Assembly: GCF_016801985.1 (NCBI RefSeq)
Contig: NZ_JAEVLS010000001.1
Location: 620,001-684,000 of the forward strand
Origin: Steroidobacter gossypii
Lineage (GTDB): Bacteria > Pseudomonadota > Gammaproteobacteria > Steroidobacterales > Steroidobacteraceae
Reading direction: 5' to 3'
Length of the DNA stretch: 64,000 nucleotides
Shown one piece after another: positions 50,268-58,025 of the stretch. The notes under the pieces are model-generated. The model was not told the DNA's origin. It searched no databases and saw only the letters and a program-made list of their open reading frames with translations. Within the stretch, counting starts at the first letter, position 1. Each line of letters starts with the position of its first letter. The translations under genes and the position numbers were made by a program.

Positions 50268-51233
50268 TCAGGTGGTCGCCGCGACCACCCGCTTGGCCTG
50301 ATTGCGCAGTTTCCGGCGCAGCTCGGCGGGTTTGACGATGTCGGCCTCGAACACCAGGTCGAACAGAATGCGCAGCGCCGCCTCCTCGCGCTCGAAGTCC
50401 AACGTCACCGGCTTGCGGCCTCTGAAGTCCTCGCCCAAGGGTTCGAGCCGCGTCCGAAACCAGTTGCCGAAACTGTCCAGCAACTGTTGCTTGCCCCTGG
50501 CGGAAATCATCAGTTCCACCGGAAAGCTCACCGGTGGATTCTTTTCGAACTTCTCGCACCACGTGTTCCAGAACTTTTGCAGATCGAATTCAGAGTCGCG
50601 GGTGAAGTGCGTGCCGGTGGTCTGAAGAGCGAGCATGCGTGAGATGCGAAAGACGCGGGTCTCGCGCTTCACACGGCCGATCAGATACCAGGTGTCGACC
50701 TTCACGACCAGCGCATACGGCTCGACCAGGTAGTCCTTCACTTCGCCGTTGCTGCGGCGATAGTTGATGTTGACGCACTCGTCTTTCCAGATCGCCGCAC
50801 GCAGCGTGTCGAGATGGGGAGAGGCGTCGTACGAGCGGAACCACGGTTTGGTATCGAACAGCAGGCGGCCGCGAGCGTGCTGGGCTCGCAATTGATGCAT
50901 CGTGGGTACTGCTGCCGCCAGTTTGTCGAGTGCCGTTCGCGTTGGCGCCGCGAGATCGCGCACACCGATACCGGCAGGACTCGCGATGAGGGCCAACGCT
51001 TCAGCTTCGCCCGAAGAAAGGCCGGTCAGATCGGAGCTGTAACCCTCGACCAATCGAATGCCGCCGCCGCGTCCCTGCTCGGTATAGACCGGCACGCCCA
51101 TGGTCGACAGCGCATCGACATCGCGAAAAATCGTCCGCACCGAGACGCCCAATCGCTGAGCCAGCTCACCGGCGGTGAGTGCCTGAGCCCTTTGCAGGGC
51201 CATCAAGATGGCGATGAGTCGTTCGGCGCGCAT
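50268..51233 (-). CDS. WYL-domain transcriptional regulator (YafY-like)
   Basis: This 321-residue regulator has an N-terminal winged helix-turn-helix (about 3-60; RLIAILMALQRAQALTAGEL, LGVSVRTIFRDVDALSTMGV). A central WYL domain (about 140-215; CVNINYRRSNGEVKDYLVEP with VDTWYLIGRVKRETRVFRIS) and the WCX C-terminal domain (about 235-315) follow. WYL proteins are ligand-responsive regulators, often binding nucleotides or nucleic acid fragments. A perfect palindrome 23-39 bases upstream of its ATG suggests autoregulation. Neighbours (DoxX, convergent) give no clear target. Confidence 0.9.
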   Translation of the reverse strand: MRAERLIAILMALQRAQALTAGELAQRLGVSVRTIFRDVDALSTMGVPVYTEQGRGGGIRLVEGYSSDLTGLSSGEAEALALIASPAGIGVRDLAAPTRTALDKLAAAVPTMHQLRAQHARGRLLFDTKPWFRSYDASPHLDTLRAAIWKDECVNINYRRSNGEVKDYLVEPYALVVKVDTWYLIGRVKRETRVFRISRMLALQTTGTHFTRDSEFDLQKFWNTWCEKFEKNPPVSFPVELMISARGKQQLLDSFGNWFRTRLEPLGEDFRGRKPVTLDFEREEAALRILFDLVFEADIVKPAELRRKLRNQAKRVVAATT

Positions 51234-51255
51234 GTCGGGATTACACCCTCAAACA

Positions 51256-51272
51256 TTGACATCGCATGTCAA
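51256..51272. promoter_or_regulatory. Perfect palindromic operator upstream of the WYL regulator
   Basis: TTGACAT (51256-51262), a CGC spacer and ATGTCAA (51266-51272) form a perfect 7-3-7 inverted repeat just upstream of the regulator's start codon. Short palindromes of this kind are typical autoregulatory sites of DeoR/YafY-type proteins. Read on the minus strand it also contains a TTGACA -35-like box. Confidence 0.65.
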
Positions 51273-51368
51273 CGAAAAGGGAATCACGAACCGCTCTCGA
51301 TGTGAAGCGGTGGCTCGCGCGGGAGGACACATTCCCCTCCGGGCGGCGCAAGCCACCGAGCTCTTACA

Positions 51369-52001
51369 TCAGCGGACGCCCATGAAGGCAGCGGTGTAAT
51401 CCGCCTGGCTGCGGCGAATCGCTTCGTACGCTTCATCGCGACCATACACGTGCGTGATCTCGACCTTGTGATCCGGCGAGCCCGGAGCGTGCTTGTACGT
51501 GAGGAAGTAGTGACGCACGCGCTCGATCACCAGCTTCGGACACTGCGAAATATCGGTCAGGTGGCCATACACCGCGTCGTCACGCATGACGGCGATGATC
51601 TTATCGTCCGCCTCGTTATCATCGATCATGCGCAGGCCGCCGATGGGAATGGCCTGCACCAGCACGTCACCGTGGCCGATGGACTTTTCCGTGAGCACGC
51701 AGATGTCGATCGGATCGCCGTCGCCTTTGATGTCGCTCTTGCCGGTGCGCTCTTCGCAGTAGGCGGCGACGCGCTCGGCGCACAGCGTGCGCGGCAGGAA
51801 GCCATACAGCGACGGGCAGATATTCGAGAACCGCTGCGGCCGGTCGACCTTGAGCAGGCCGGTGGCCTTGTCGACTTCATATTTGACCGTGTCGGTGGGC
51901 ACGATCTCGATATAGGCGGTTACGATGGACGGGGCTTCGGCGCCGAGATCGACGCCATGCCAGGGATGGGCACGAAACGCGGAAGGAAACATGGTCGACA
52001 T
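51369..52001 (-). CDS. ppa: Inorganic pyrophosphatase
   Basis: This soluble family I enzyme hydrolyses pyrophosphate to phosphate and drives biosynthetic reactions. The 210-residue protein has the metal-binding signature DGDPIDICV with Asp94, Asp96 and Asp99. EIVPTDTVKYEVDKATGLLK contains the early Glu and Lys residues, and HYFLTYKHAPG lies near the C-terminus. It is slightly longer than E. coli Ppa (175), resembling the longer forms seen in several proteobacteria and eukaryotes. It is divergent from the adenine phosphoribosyltransferase gene, a sensible pairing because that reaction releases pyrophosphate in its favoured direction. Confidence 0.95.
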   Translation of the reverse strand: MSTMFPSAFRAHPWHGVDLGAEAPSIVTAYIEIVPTDTVKYEVDKATGLLKVDRPQRFSNICPSLYGFLPRTLCAERVAAYCEERTGKSDIKGDGDPIDICVLTEKSIGHGDVLVQAIPIGGLRMIDDNEADDKIIAVMRDDAVYGHLTDISQCPKLVIERVRHYFLTYKHAPGSPDHKVEITHVYGRDEAYEAIRRSQADYTAAFMGVR

Positions 52002-52144
52002 GGATTACAGTAACGAGTGAGTGAACCAGGTTGAGCGGGGAATGAAGCCGGGTTGAAGCGCAAGAGGGAATCTTGGGCGACAATGACCGCCCGCCAGTTT
52101 ACCTGAAGGACCACCCGGGCCGAGGCCCGCAACACCATAAGCTC

Positions 52145-52675
52145 ATGACAGATCTGCAGCGCCTGATTCGCGATGTGCCCGATTTCCCCCGTCCCGGGAT
52201 CGTTTTTCGGGACATCGCCCCATTACTGCGCAGCCATTTCGCCCCGACCATCGAGGCCATGAGCGGCCTGCTGAACGAGGCCGAATGGAGCCGGATCGAT
52301 GCCGTTGCCGGCGTCGAATCGCGCGGTTTCATGCTCGGCGCGCCGCTGGCTTTGCGCCATGGCAAAGGCTTCGTCCCGATTCGCAAGCGGGGCAAGCTGC
52401 CGCCGCCCGTGGTCGAGATTCCGTACCAGCTCGAGTACGGCGAAGGGGTGCTGGAGATGCAGCCAGGCCAGGGCCGCGTGTTGTTGATCGACGACGTGCT
52501 GGCCACCGGCGGCACCCTGCGCGCCGCTGCCGATCTGTGCGGGCTGGCCGGCTACCAGGTCGACTGCCTGGCGGTCTTGCTGGACCTGAATCTCGTCCCG
52601 GGCTTCCGGTGGCAGGGAATCCCGGCCCGCACCGTGATCCGGTACCCGGCGACCGGAGCGACTGACAAATCTTGA
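52145..52675 (+). CDS. apt: Adenine phosphoribosyltransferase
   Basis: Apt salvages adenine with PRPP to give AMP and pyrophosphate. The 176-residue protein begins MTDLQRLIRDVPDFPRPGIV, a typical Apt N-terminus. It has AGVESRGFMLGAPLALRHGK, the hood region FVPIRKRGKLPPPVVEIPYQ, and the PRPP-binding motif VLLIDDVLATGGTLRAA. Start 52145 is set by family alignment; the extension to 52073 contains no family sequence and is rejected. Confidence 0.95.
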   Translation: MTDLQRLIRDVPDFPRPGIVFRDIAPLLRSHFAPTIEAMSGLLNEAEWSRIDAVAGVESRGFMLGAPLALRHGKGFVPIRKRGKLPPPVVEIPYQLEYGEGVLEMQPGQGRVLLIDDVLATGGTLRAAADLCGLAGYQVDCLAVLLDLNLVPGFRWQGIPARTVIRYPATGATDKS

Positions 52676-52752
52676 CCAGGGCCACAGTGCCCTGGGCAAC
52701 GCCCTCGTTGACAATGGTGTGCAAGCAAGGAACGTCGTTCACGGGGTTGGCC

Positions 52753-53391
52753 ATGAGAAACGCATTGAAGTCGGCGGTGCGCGCACTGGCGACGCTGGCA
52801 TTGATCGCGGTGGTGAGCGCACCCGCTCGCGCCATCGAGCCCGGCGCGAAGGTCGACAACTTTCGCTTGCTCGATCACCGGGGCAAGTCTCACGAGCTCC
52901 ACTCCCTTGCAGGCATGAAGGCCGTTGTGATCATGGTCCAGGGCAACGGCTGCCCGATCGTGCGCCAGGCGCTGCCTGCGCTCGCGGAGGTTCGCGCCAG
53001 GTATCGGAACCAAGGGGTCGAGTTTCTGCTGCTCAATTCGAATTTGCAGGACACGCGCGAACTGGTCGCCAGGGAAGCGGACGAATTCTCGATCGACTTC
53101 CCTATCCTGCTCGACGGAGCGCAACACATCGGCGAGATGCTCCGCGTGGTGCGCACCTCCGAGGTGTTCGTCATCGATCCCAAGGATTGGAAGCTCAAAT
53201 ATCGCGGCCCGATGGACGACCGTCTTTCGTATGAGCGACAGCGCCCCGCCCGCAATCACTATCTCACCGACGCGCTGGATGCACTGCTCGCCGGCAAGCC
53301 CGTGACGACGCCGTATGCCGAAGGCGTCGGCTGTCTCATCAATTTCCCGGAGCGCGAGCGCCAGGTGTCGCATTCCCCGATGTCGCATTAG
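52753..53391 (+). CDS. Exported redoxin/peroxiredoxin-like protein
   Basis: This 212-residue periplasmic thioredoxin-fold protein has a signal peptide (RALATLALIAVVSAPARA, about 9-27). The fold carries KVDNFRLLDHRGKSHELHSL at the start and a single active-site cysteine, Cys67, in QGNGCPIVRQALP, with no resolving cysteine in a CXXC. A second, distant cysteine (Cys194, VGCLINF) could act as resolving partner. NSNLQDTRELVAREADEFSI and the DPKDWKLKYRGPMDD strand are typical of redoxins. It may reduce peroxides or act in thiol transfer. It follows apt after 77 bases. The start is set by the signal peptide. Confidence 0.82.
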   Translation: MRNALKSAVRALATLALIAVVSAPARAIEPGAKVDNFRLLDHRGKSHELHSLAGMKAVVIMVQGNGCPIVRQALPALAEVRARYRNQGVEFLLLNSNLQDTRELVAREADEFSIDFPILLDGAQHIGEMLRVVRTSEVFVIDPKDWKLKYRGPMDDRLSYERQRPARNHYLTDALDALLAGKPVTTPYAEGVGCLINFPERERQVSHSPMSH

Positions 53392-53412
53392 GACACGCAA
53401 CTCTTACAAGGC

Positions 53413-53433
53413 AGCGCGCTTCAAGCGCTTTTT
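53413..53433 (+). terminator. Short intrinsic terminator after the redoxin gene
   Basis: AGCGC (53413-53417) and GCGCT (53425-53429) form a short stem with a seven-base loop, followed directly by five T (53429-53433), 22 bases after the redoxin stop codon. Confidence 0.5.
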
Positions 53434-53579
53434 CACGGCCTTCCGCGGCGTACAAATACTTACCGCAGATCTGTCGCCAATCGGCGAACCGGCCGATTCG
53501 AGGCCATCGCACGCGTTCAGTTTCGCTATAGTTCGCGTCTGCCGACGAAGCGGCCGAGATCGAGACCTATAAGGAACCC

Positions 53580-54245
53580 GTGCTGATGTTGAGAAAGGTG
53601 CTGCTAGCGCTGCTGCTGGTGCTAGGACCGCTGTCCGCCTTCGCCGCGACGATGTACATCTCCGATGAGTTGACTGTGCCGTTGCGCCGTGGCCCCTCGG
53701 GCGGCCACAGAATCATCAACGCTGCTCTGCCGAGCGGCCTCGCGCTGGAAGTGTTGGGCGAGGACAAGGCGGCCGGCTTCACTCAGGTGCGCACTCCGAA
53801 TGGCACGGAAGGATGGGTACCCACTCAGTACCTCACCAGTCAACCCGTCGCGAAGGACCGACTGGCCGCGGCCACCAAGCGCGTCGAGGCGCTCGAAGCG
53901 CAGCTGAAATCCATCCGCGAAAATTATCAGGACGTGCGCGGCGCGCGCAGCGAGATCGAAGGCCGCGCCAACGAGCTGGCCAAGGAAAATCAAAAGCTGC
54001 AGAACGAGCTCGCCGAGATCCGGCGCGTCTCGGCCACCGCCATCACTCAATACGAAGAAAACAAACAACTGAAAGCCGAGAACGCCTCGCTGCAGACTCA
54101 GGTCACGCAATTGAGCGACGAGGTGCAGGACCTGAAGCGCAATGTGATGTTGCGCTGGCTGCTGTCGGGTGGCGGTCTGGTAGTGCTGGGCCTGGTGCTC
54201 GGCGCGTGGATCAAGTCGCGCCCCAAGCGCAGCACCTGGGCTTGA
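53580..54245 (+). CDS. SH3-domain protein with coiled coil and C-terminal anchor (YgiM/TIGR04211-like)
   Basis: The 221-residue protein has a signal peptide (about 5-22, VLLALLLVLGPLSAFAA). A bacterial SH3 domain follows (about 24-88; MYISDELTVPLRRGPSGGHR, GFTQVRTPNGTEGWVPTQYL). A long coiled coil (about 95-190) and one C-terminal membrane helix (about 193-212, LLSGGGLVVLGLVLGAWIK) complete it. This is the layout of the YgiM family found in gammaproteobacteria, thought to act at the cell envelope; the ligand is unknown. The GTG at 53580 has AAGGA five bases upstream and is preferred over the ATG at 53586. A TATAGT -10-like box lies at 53527-53532. Confidence 0.9.
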   Translation: MLMLRKVLLALLLVLGPLSAFAATMYISDELTVPLRRGPSGGHRIINAALPSGLALEVLGEDKAAGFTQVRTPNGTEGWVPTQYLTSQPVAKDRLAAATKRVEALEAQLKSIRENYQDVRGARSEIEGRANELAKENQKLQNELAEIRRVSATAITQYEENKQLKAENASLQTQVTQLSDEVQDLKRNVMLRWLLSGGGLVVLGLVLGAWIKSRPKRSTWA

Positions 54246-54599
54246 GAGTGCGGGCTTAAGAGAAGCCTGTGAACGATCGCGGCGCCAGTGTTGAGAGATC
54301 GTCGTGCCGTGGCCTGCAGGAGGACACCGATGGCCTTGGCAGCAACGGGCCAACTCGCAAAACGTACTCGCCTCGACCGCTCACAGGCAGGCTCACAGAT
54401 TGATATGAGACCAGCACGATCACATCGGACCCGAGAGCGGACTCGCAGTTTCGAATGAGCTGCTTGTTGGTATAGATCAGGCAGCCTGCCAAAATGAACC
54501 CCCTCCGAGGAAGAGAGCTCGCAAAAAATCGTCGGGTTGCGATGTAACGGCAAATCCGATGCGCATGGCGACGTCATGGGAGTTGCAAAGCAATCCGTA
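54246..54599. other. 354-base gap without a convincing gene
   Basis: Between two convergent genes, this stretch is less GC-rich and codon-patterned than its surroundings. It contains a small hairpin (GGCTT 54253-54257 with AAGCC 54263-54267). Short ORFs on both strands lack ribosome binding sites or family features. I see no RNA gene, repeat or mobile element. Confidence 0.5.
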
Positions 54600-55754
54600 T
54601 CAGGGGCGAAGCAGCATTTCACGACTGCCGTCGGCTCGCACTCGAAACATCTGTCCTTTTTCAACCAACAGCGCCTCCATCACCGGCGCGTGAGTCCGCT
54701 GATCGCGATGTGGATAGACCTGCACGGCGATCACTCGTCCGTCGTACAAAGCCGTTACGGCTGGCACTCTGGTATGTCCGACCAGGATGGCCGCGACGCC
54801 GAAGCGCTCGTGGATCCGATCGATGTCGGCGGACTGGGCTAACGGAATCCCCGCATTGCGCGCGACTGCTTCGAAGTAGCCGCGATACCAGAGCGGACCG
54901 TTCTCACCCATCACGAACTGCGTTTGTTCGCTCGGCGTCGATCGCTCGCTCAGCGCGGCTCGGACGGTGCGATTGACTGTGGCGAGCGTCAGCCCGCGAT
55001 CGAGCAGCTCGGGTGAAACGCCGCCATGCAGACACAGATACTTCCCGATCCGAAACATTGCCGCCTTGCTACGCAGCCATTGGCCCAGCAGGGACTGCTC
55101 GTTCCATAGCGACGTGTAGTTGTCGGCGCCCAGCAACGAGGCGACGTGCGGATACTTGGGATTGAGATAACGATTGTCGCCGGTGAGCACCATGGACTCA
55201 TGGTTGCCGACCGCCAGATGGACGCCGCCGCCGGCGCGCGCCGCCTCCGCTTCCAGCTTGTATAGCAGCCACAACAATTCCGTCTGGTTCGGCCCGCGAT
55301 CGAACACGTCGCCGAGCACGGCGAGCTGTCCTTTGCCGAACGACCAGCGCAACCGTTCGTCGATCACTCCGTGACGCTGGAGCAAGGTGGCGGCGATCTC
55401 ATACTCGCCGTGCGTATCGGCCATCACGAACAACGGAGCGCGCGCCGTGACTTCGATCTCGTCGGCCGCTGGCTTGGCCGGACCGCGCAGCTTCACCTCG
55501 AACGCTGGCAACGTTCCGACCGCCGCGACTGTCACAACATCGCCTACCTTGACGTCTCTCTCGCGCACACGCGGCGAGTCGGCGTCGGACTCGATCCAAC
55601 GCGCCGTCAACTTCCCGTCGGCTGAGCGAATCACATACGGCCCGTCCTGAAGCGACGCTGCGACGACCGGGCCGACACCCAGCGCAAACAACGCCATTGC
55701 GAACAACAACGAGCGCGTGCTGATCCGTAACTTCGTTCTAGTAACGTTCGACAT
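54600..55754 (-). CDS. Exported metallophosphoesterase (calcineurin-like)
   Basis: The 384-residue protein has a signal peptide (about 12-33, SLLFAMALFALGVGPVVAAS). A small beta-rich N-terminal domain (about 34-100) is followed by a calcineurin-type phosphoesterase domain. Metal motifs are DTHGEY, LGDVFDRGPNQTE, VGNHESM, CLHGGVSPELL and ILVGHTRVPAV, all intact, as in PPP-family phosphatases and Shewanella-like (Shelph) phosphatases. It is probably a periplasmic protein or small-molecule phosphatase. It is divergent from the aspartokinase-like gene across 81 bases. Confidence 0.88.
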   Translation of the reverse strand: MSNVTRTKLRISTRSLLFAMALFALGVGPVVAASLQDGPYVIRSADGKLTARWIESDADSPRVRERDVKVGDVVTVAAVGTLPAFEVKLRGPAKPAADEIEVTARAPLFVMADTHGEYEIAATLLQRHGVIDERLRWSFGKGQLAVLGDVFDRGPNQTELLWLLYKLEAEAARAGGGVHLAVGNHESMVLTGDNRYLNPKYPHVASLLGADNYTSLWNEQSLLGQWLRSKAAMFRIGKYLCLHGGVSPELLDRGLTLATVNRTVRAALSERSTPSEQTQFVMGENGPLWYRGYFEAVARNAGIPLAQSADIDRIHERFGVAAILVGHTRVPAVTALYDGRVIAVQVYPHRDQRTHAPVMEALLVEKGQMFRVRADGSREMLLRP

Positions 55755-55835
55755 GGCTGCGCATCATAGAGCAAATATTCACGGGGTGACGGGTGTGGCA
55801 GCCTGCGACGGCCGTCTATAGAAAGGGGAGGCAAC

Positions 55836-57449
55836 ATGGCCGGCGACATAATCGTGCTGAAGTTTGGCGGCTCGGTGTTGCGCAGCCACGCCGATGTGCC
55901 CACGGCCGTCCATGAAATCTACCGTTGGTATCGCGCCGGCTGGCGCGTGGTCGTGATTGCTCAGCCGACAGCGGCCGGCGATGGCGCGTTCGCTGCCGTG
56001 TTTGGCAGCGCTCTGGATCGCGTCGGAATTCCGGCACGCATGGTGGATTTGCGCGAGGTGTGTTCAAGCACCCTGCTCGATGGCAGCACCTCGAGGCTCC
56101 GAGTCACCCAACTGCAAACATCGTTGAAGCTCGCGCCGGTGCTGGTGCTGGCGGGGCTCGCTCACGACAGGCTCTGCGGCTTGCCGATCTCGGAGCCACA
56201 GGACTCGGATCATTTCGCTGTGTACCTCGCTCACGCGTTGCGGGCCAATCGATGTCGTTTGCTCAAAGACGTCGACGGCGTATATGAGGCCGATCCTGCG
56301 GTCGCTCCCCCGTCGTCGTTGCAACGATTCTCGGCGCTCGGATATTCCGACGCACTCGAGCTGGCAACGACATTGATTCAGCCGAACACCGTTCGCCTGC
56401 TGGATCGCTATTCGGCGCGCGCCGAAGTTGCCGCCATCGCCTCGCCATACGAATCCGTCATCGGTCGCTTTGGCCGCACGCCCGCGCAGCGCGCAGCTGT
56501 CACACCCACTCGCGTGCTGATGCTCGGGCGAGGGGAGATCGGTCGTGGGATCCACGACCGAATCGCCGCCATGAGCGAGCACTTCACCATCGTCGGCGCG
56601 CTGATTCGCGATCGCTGCAAACATGCCGCTCCCAGCACGGTGCTGTTCGACTCGGTGAACGCCGCCATGAATCAGCAACCCGACGTGGTCATCGACGCCC
56701 TGCCCGGCCTCGAGCCAGCGCACTCTCTGGTGAGCCATTTCCTGGAGCGCGGCGTCAGCGTGATCTCGGCGAACATTCCGCTGATGGCCGAGTTGGGCCG
56801 CAAGCTCGGCGGCCTCGCTGCCCGATGCAATGCTTATTTGAAGTACAGCGCCGCGGTCGGCGGCAGCGCGCCCATGCTCGAGACTTTGCGCCGTGAACTG
56901 CACCACCACGATGTGAGCTCGATCTCGGTGGTGTTCAGCGGTCTGGCCAACCAGCTCCTGGACCGTTGCGCCCAAGGCATTCCGCTGAACGAACTGATCC
57001 TGAACGCGGCCGGCGAAACCGGCGCCGGGCGTCTGCACGAAGAACTGTCTGGAGCGCATGCCGTGCACAAGCTCCGAGTGCTGTCCCGGCACGCCTTCGG
57101 CCGCGACCCGGATGCGCTGCGCGTGGCCGCGCTCGATGTCGAAGCGTTGCAGCGGGCCTGCGATGGGCTAACCGAGAACTGCACACTCCGCCTGGTGGCG
57201 CGTGCGTGGAAAATCAGCCACTGCGTTTTCGGTCAGCTGCAGATGGAGACGCTGGGCAAGTACGACCCGCTGGCGCAGGGATCACCGGAATGGAACAAGT
57301 TGCTCATCACTCGTTCGAACGGACAGGAACTGCTCATTCAGGGCCGTGGCGCCGGCCGTTGGCCGGTCACCGAAGCGCTGATGGCGGATTTGCTCGACGT
57401 GCGCTTCGCGCAGCTGGCGTCGGCGACGTTCGCATCTCGATTTAGATAA
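55836..57449 (+). CDS. Compact aspartokinase/homoserine dehydrogenase-like fusion lacking ACT domains
   Basis: At 537 residues it is far shorter than bifunctional ThrA/MetL (about 810-820). The N-terminal amino acid kinase domain (1-215) has a KFGGS start at 9-13 and LLKDVDGVYEADP at 142-154, but the usual central motifs are divergent. No regulatory ACT domains follow. The C-terminal domain (225-525) resembles homoserine dehydrogenase: LMLGRGEIGRGIH (dinucleotide loop), AAVGGSAPMLETLRREL, the catalytic-type Lys412 in AVHKLRVLSRHAFG, and GAGRWPVTEALMADLLDV at the end. The Asp normally four residues before that Lys is His408, and the TANK-type Lys is Ile314. Activity may be lost or altered. A GNAT gene follows after nine bases. 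Confidence 0.8.
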   Translation: MAGDIIVLKFGGSVLRSHADVPTAVHEIYRWYRAGWRVVVIAQPTAAGDGAFAAVFGSALDRVGIPARMVDLREVCSSTLLDGSTSRLRVTQLQTSLKLAPVLVLAGLAHDRLCGLPISEPQDSDHFAVYLAHALRANRCRLLKDVDGVYEADPAVAPPSSLQRFSALGYSDALELATTLIQPNTVRLLDRYSARAEVAAIASPYESVIGRFGRTPAQRAAVTPTRVLMLGRGEIGRGIHDRIAAMSEHFTIVGALIRDRCKHAAPSTVLFDSVNAAMNQQPDVVIDALPGLEPAHSLVSHFLERGVSVISANIPLMAELGRKLGGLAARCNAYLKYSAAVGGSAPMLETLRRELHHHDVSSISVVFSGLANQLLDRCAQGIPLNELILNAAGETGAGRLHEELSGAHAVHKLRVLSRHAFGRDPDALRVAALDVEALQRACDGLTENCTLRLVARAWKISHCVFGQLQMETLGKYDPLAQGSPEWNKLLITRSNGQELLIQGRGAGRWPVTEALMADLLDVRFAQLASATFASRFR

Positions 57450-57458
57450 TATGCGGCC

Positions 57459-57932
57459 ATGAGCATCATCACGCTCGGTCCCGCGCGCATGGGCGACGCC
57501 CCGGCGATCGCCCACCTGTCACGCGATCTGGTCGAAGCCGACCTGCCCTGGAGCTGGACGCCCCGGCGGGTCGCCGGCCTCATGCGCCAGCGCGAAAGCG
57601 CTGCCGTGATCGCCCGCGATCGGAATCGCCTCGCCGGTTTCATTCTTGCCCAGTATGGCGACGAGTCGGCGCACATCGCCTTGCTCGGCGTGGCGAACGA
57701 ATATCGCCGGCAGGGTATCGGTCGTCTGCTGGTGCAGTGGGTGGAAGAGACGGCGATGGTCGCGGGCCTGTTCCTGGTGCGACTGGAAGTGCGCGCCATC
57801 AAGCGTGACGCCCGCCATTTCTACGCCAACCTGGGTTATCGAGAGATCGATCGCGTGCGCGGCTATTACAGTGGCATCGAGGATGCGATCAAGATGTCGC
57901 GCGATCTACGCGCGCTGTCGACGTCCAAATAG
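57459..57932 (+). CDS. GNAT family N-acetyltransferase (RimI-like)
   Basis: This 157-residue acetyl-CoA-dependent acyltransferase carries the acetyl-CoA loop EYRRQGIGRLLVQW. The preceding strand is HIALLGVANE, VRLEVRAIKRDARHFYANLG is motif B, and YREIDRVRGYYSGIEDAIKM is a typical end of RimI-like enzymes. The acceptor (protein N-terminus or small amine) is unknown. It begins nine bases after the AK-HSD-like gene, so the two are probably one transcript and could act on the same metabolite. Confidence 0.88.
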   Translation: MSIITLGPARMGDAPAIAHLSRDLVEADLPWSWTPRRVAGLMRQRESAAVIARDRNRLAGFILAQYGDESAHIALLGVANEYRRQGIGRLLVQWVEETAMVAGLFLVRLEVRAIKRDARHFYANLGYREIDRVRGYYSGIEDAIKMSRDLRALSTSK

Positions 57933-57944
57933 TTTTGTTCATCA

Positions 57945-58005
57945 GGGCGCTCCCCCTTCGGGGGAGGCCCTTGCTATTCCCAGCTAGCCTCCCCGTCCGG
58001 GAGGC
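57945..58005. terminator. Double hairpin between convergent genes
   Basis: The first hairpin has CTCCCCC (57950-57956) paired with GGGGGAG (57960-57966) around TTC, extended by GGGC (57945-57948) with GCCC (57967-57970). The second has GCCTCCC (57987-57993) paired with GGGAGGC (57999-58005) and a five-base loop. The two share similar C/G-rich arms and sit between convergent genes, like a bidirectional terminator or REP-type element. Confidence 0.55.
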
Positions 58006-58025
58006 CGCGTTCAACGCTCGTTCGA

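Noticed and set aside
54256-54492. 78-residue minus-strand ORF in the 354-base gap
   Set aside because: No ribosome binding site, no recognisable domain, and it sits in the least coding-like stretch of the window. A small gene cannot be fully excluded.
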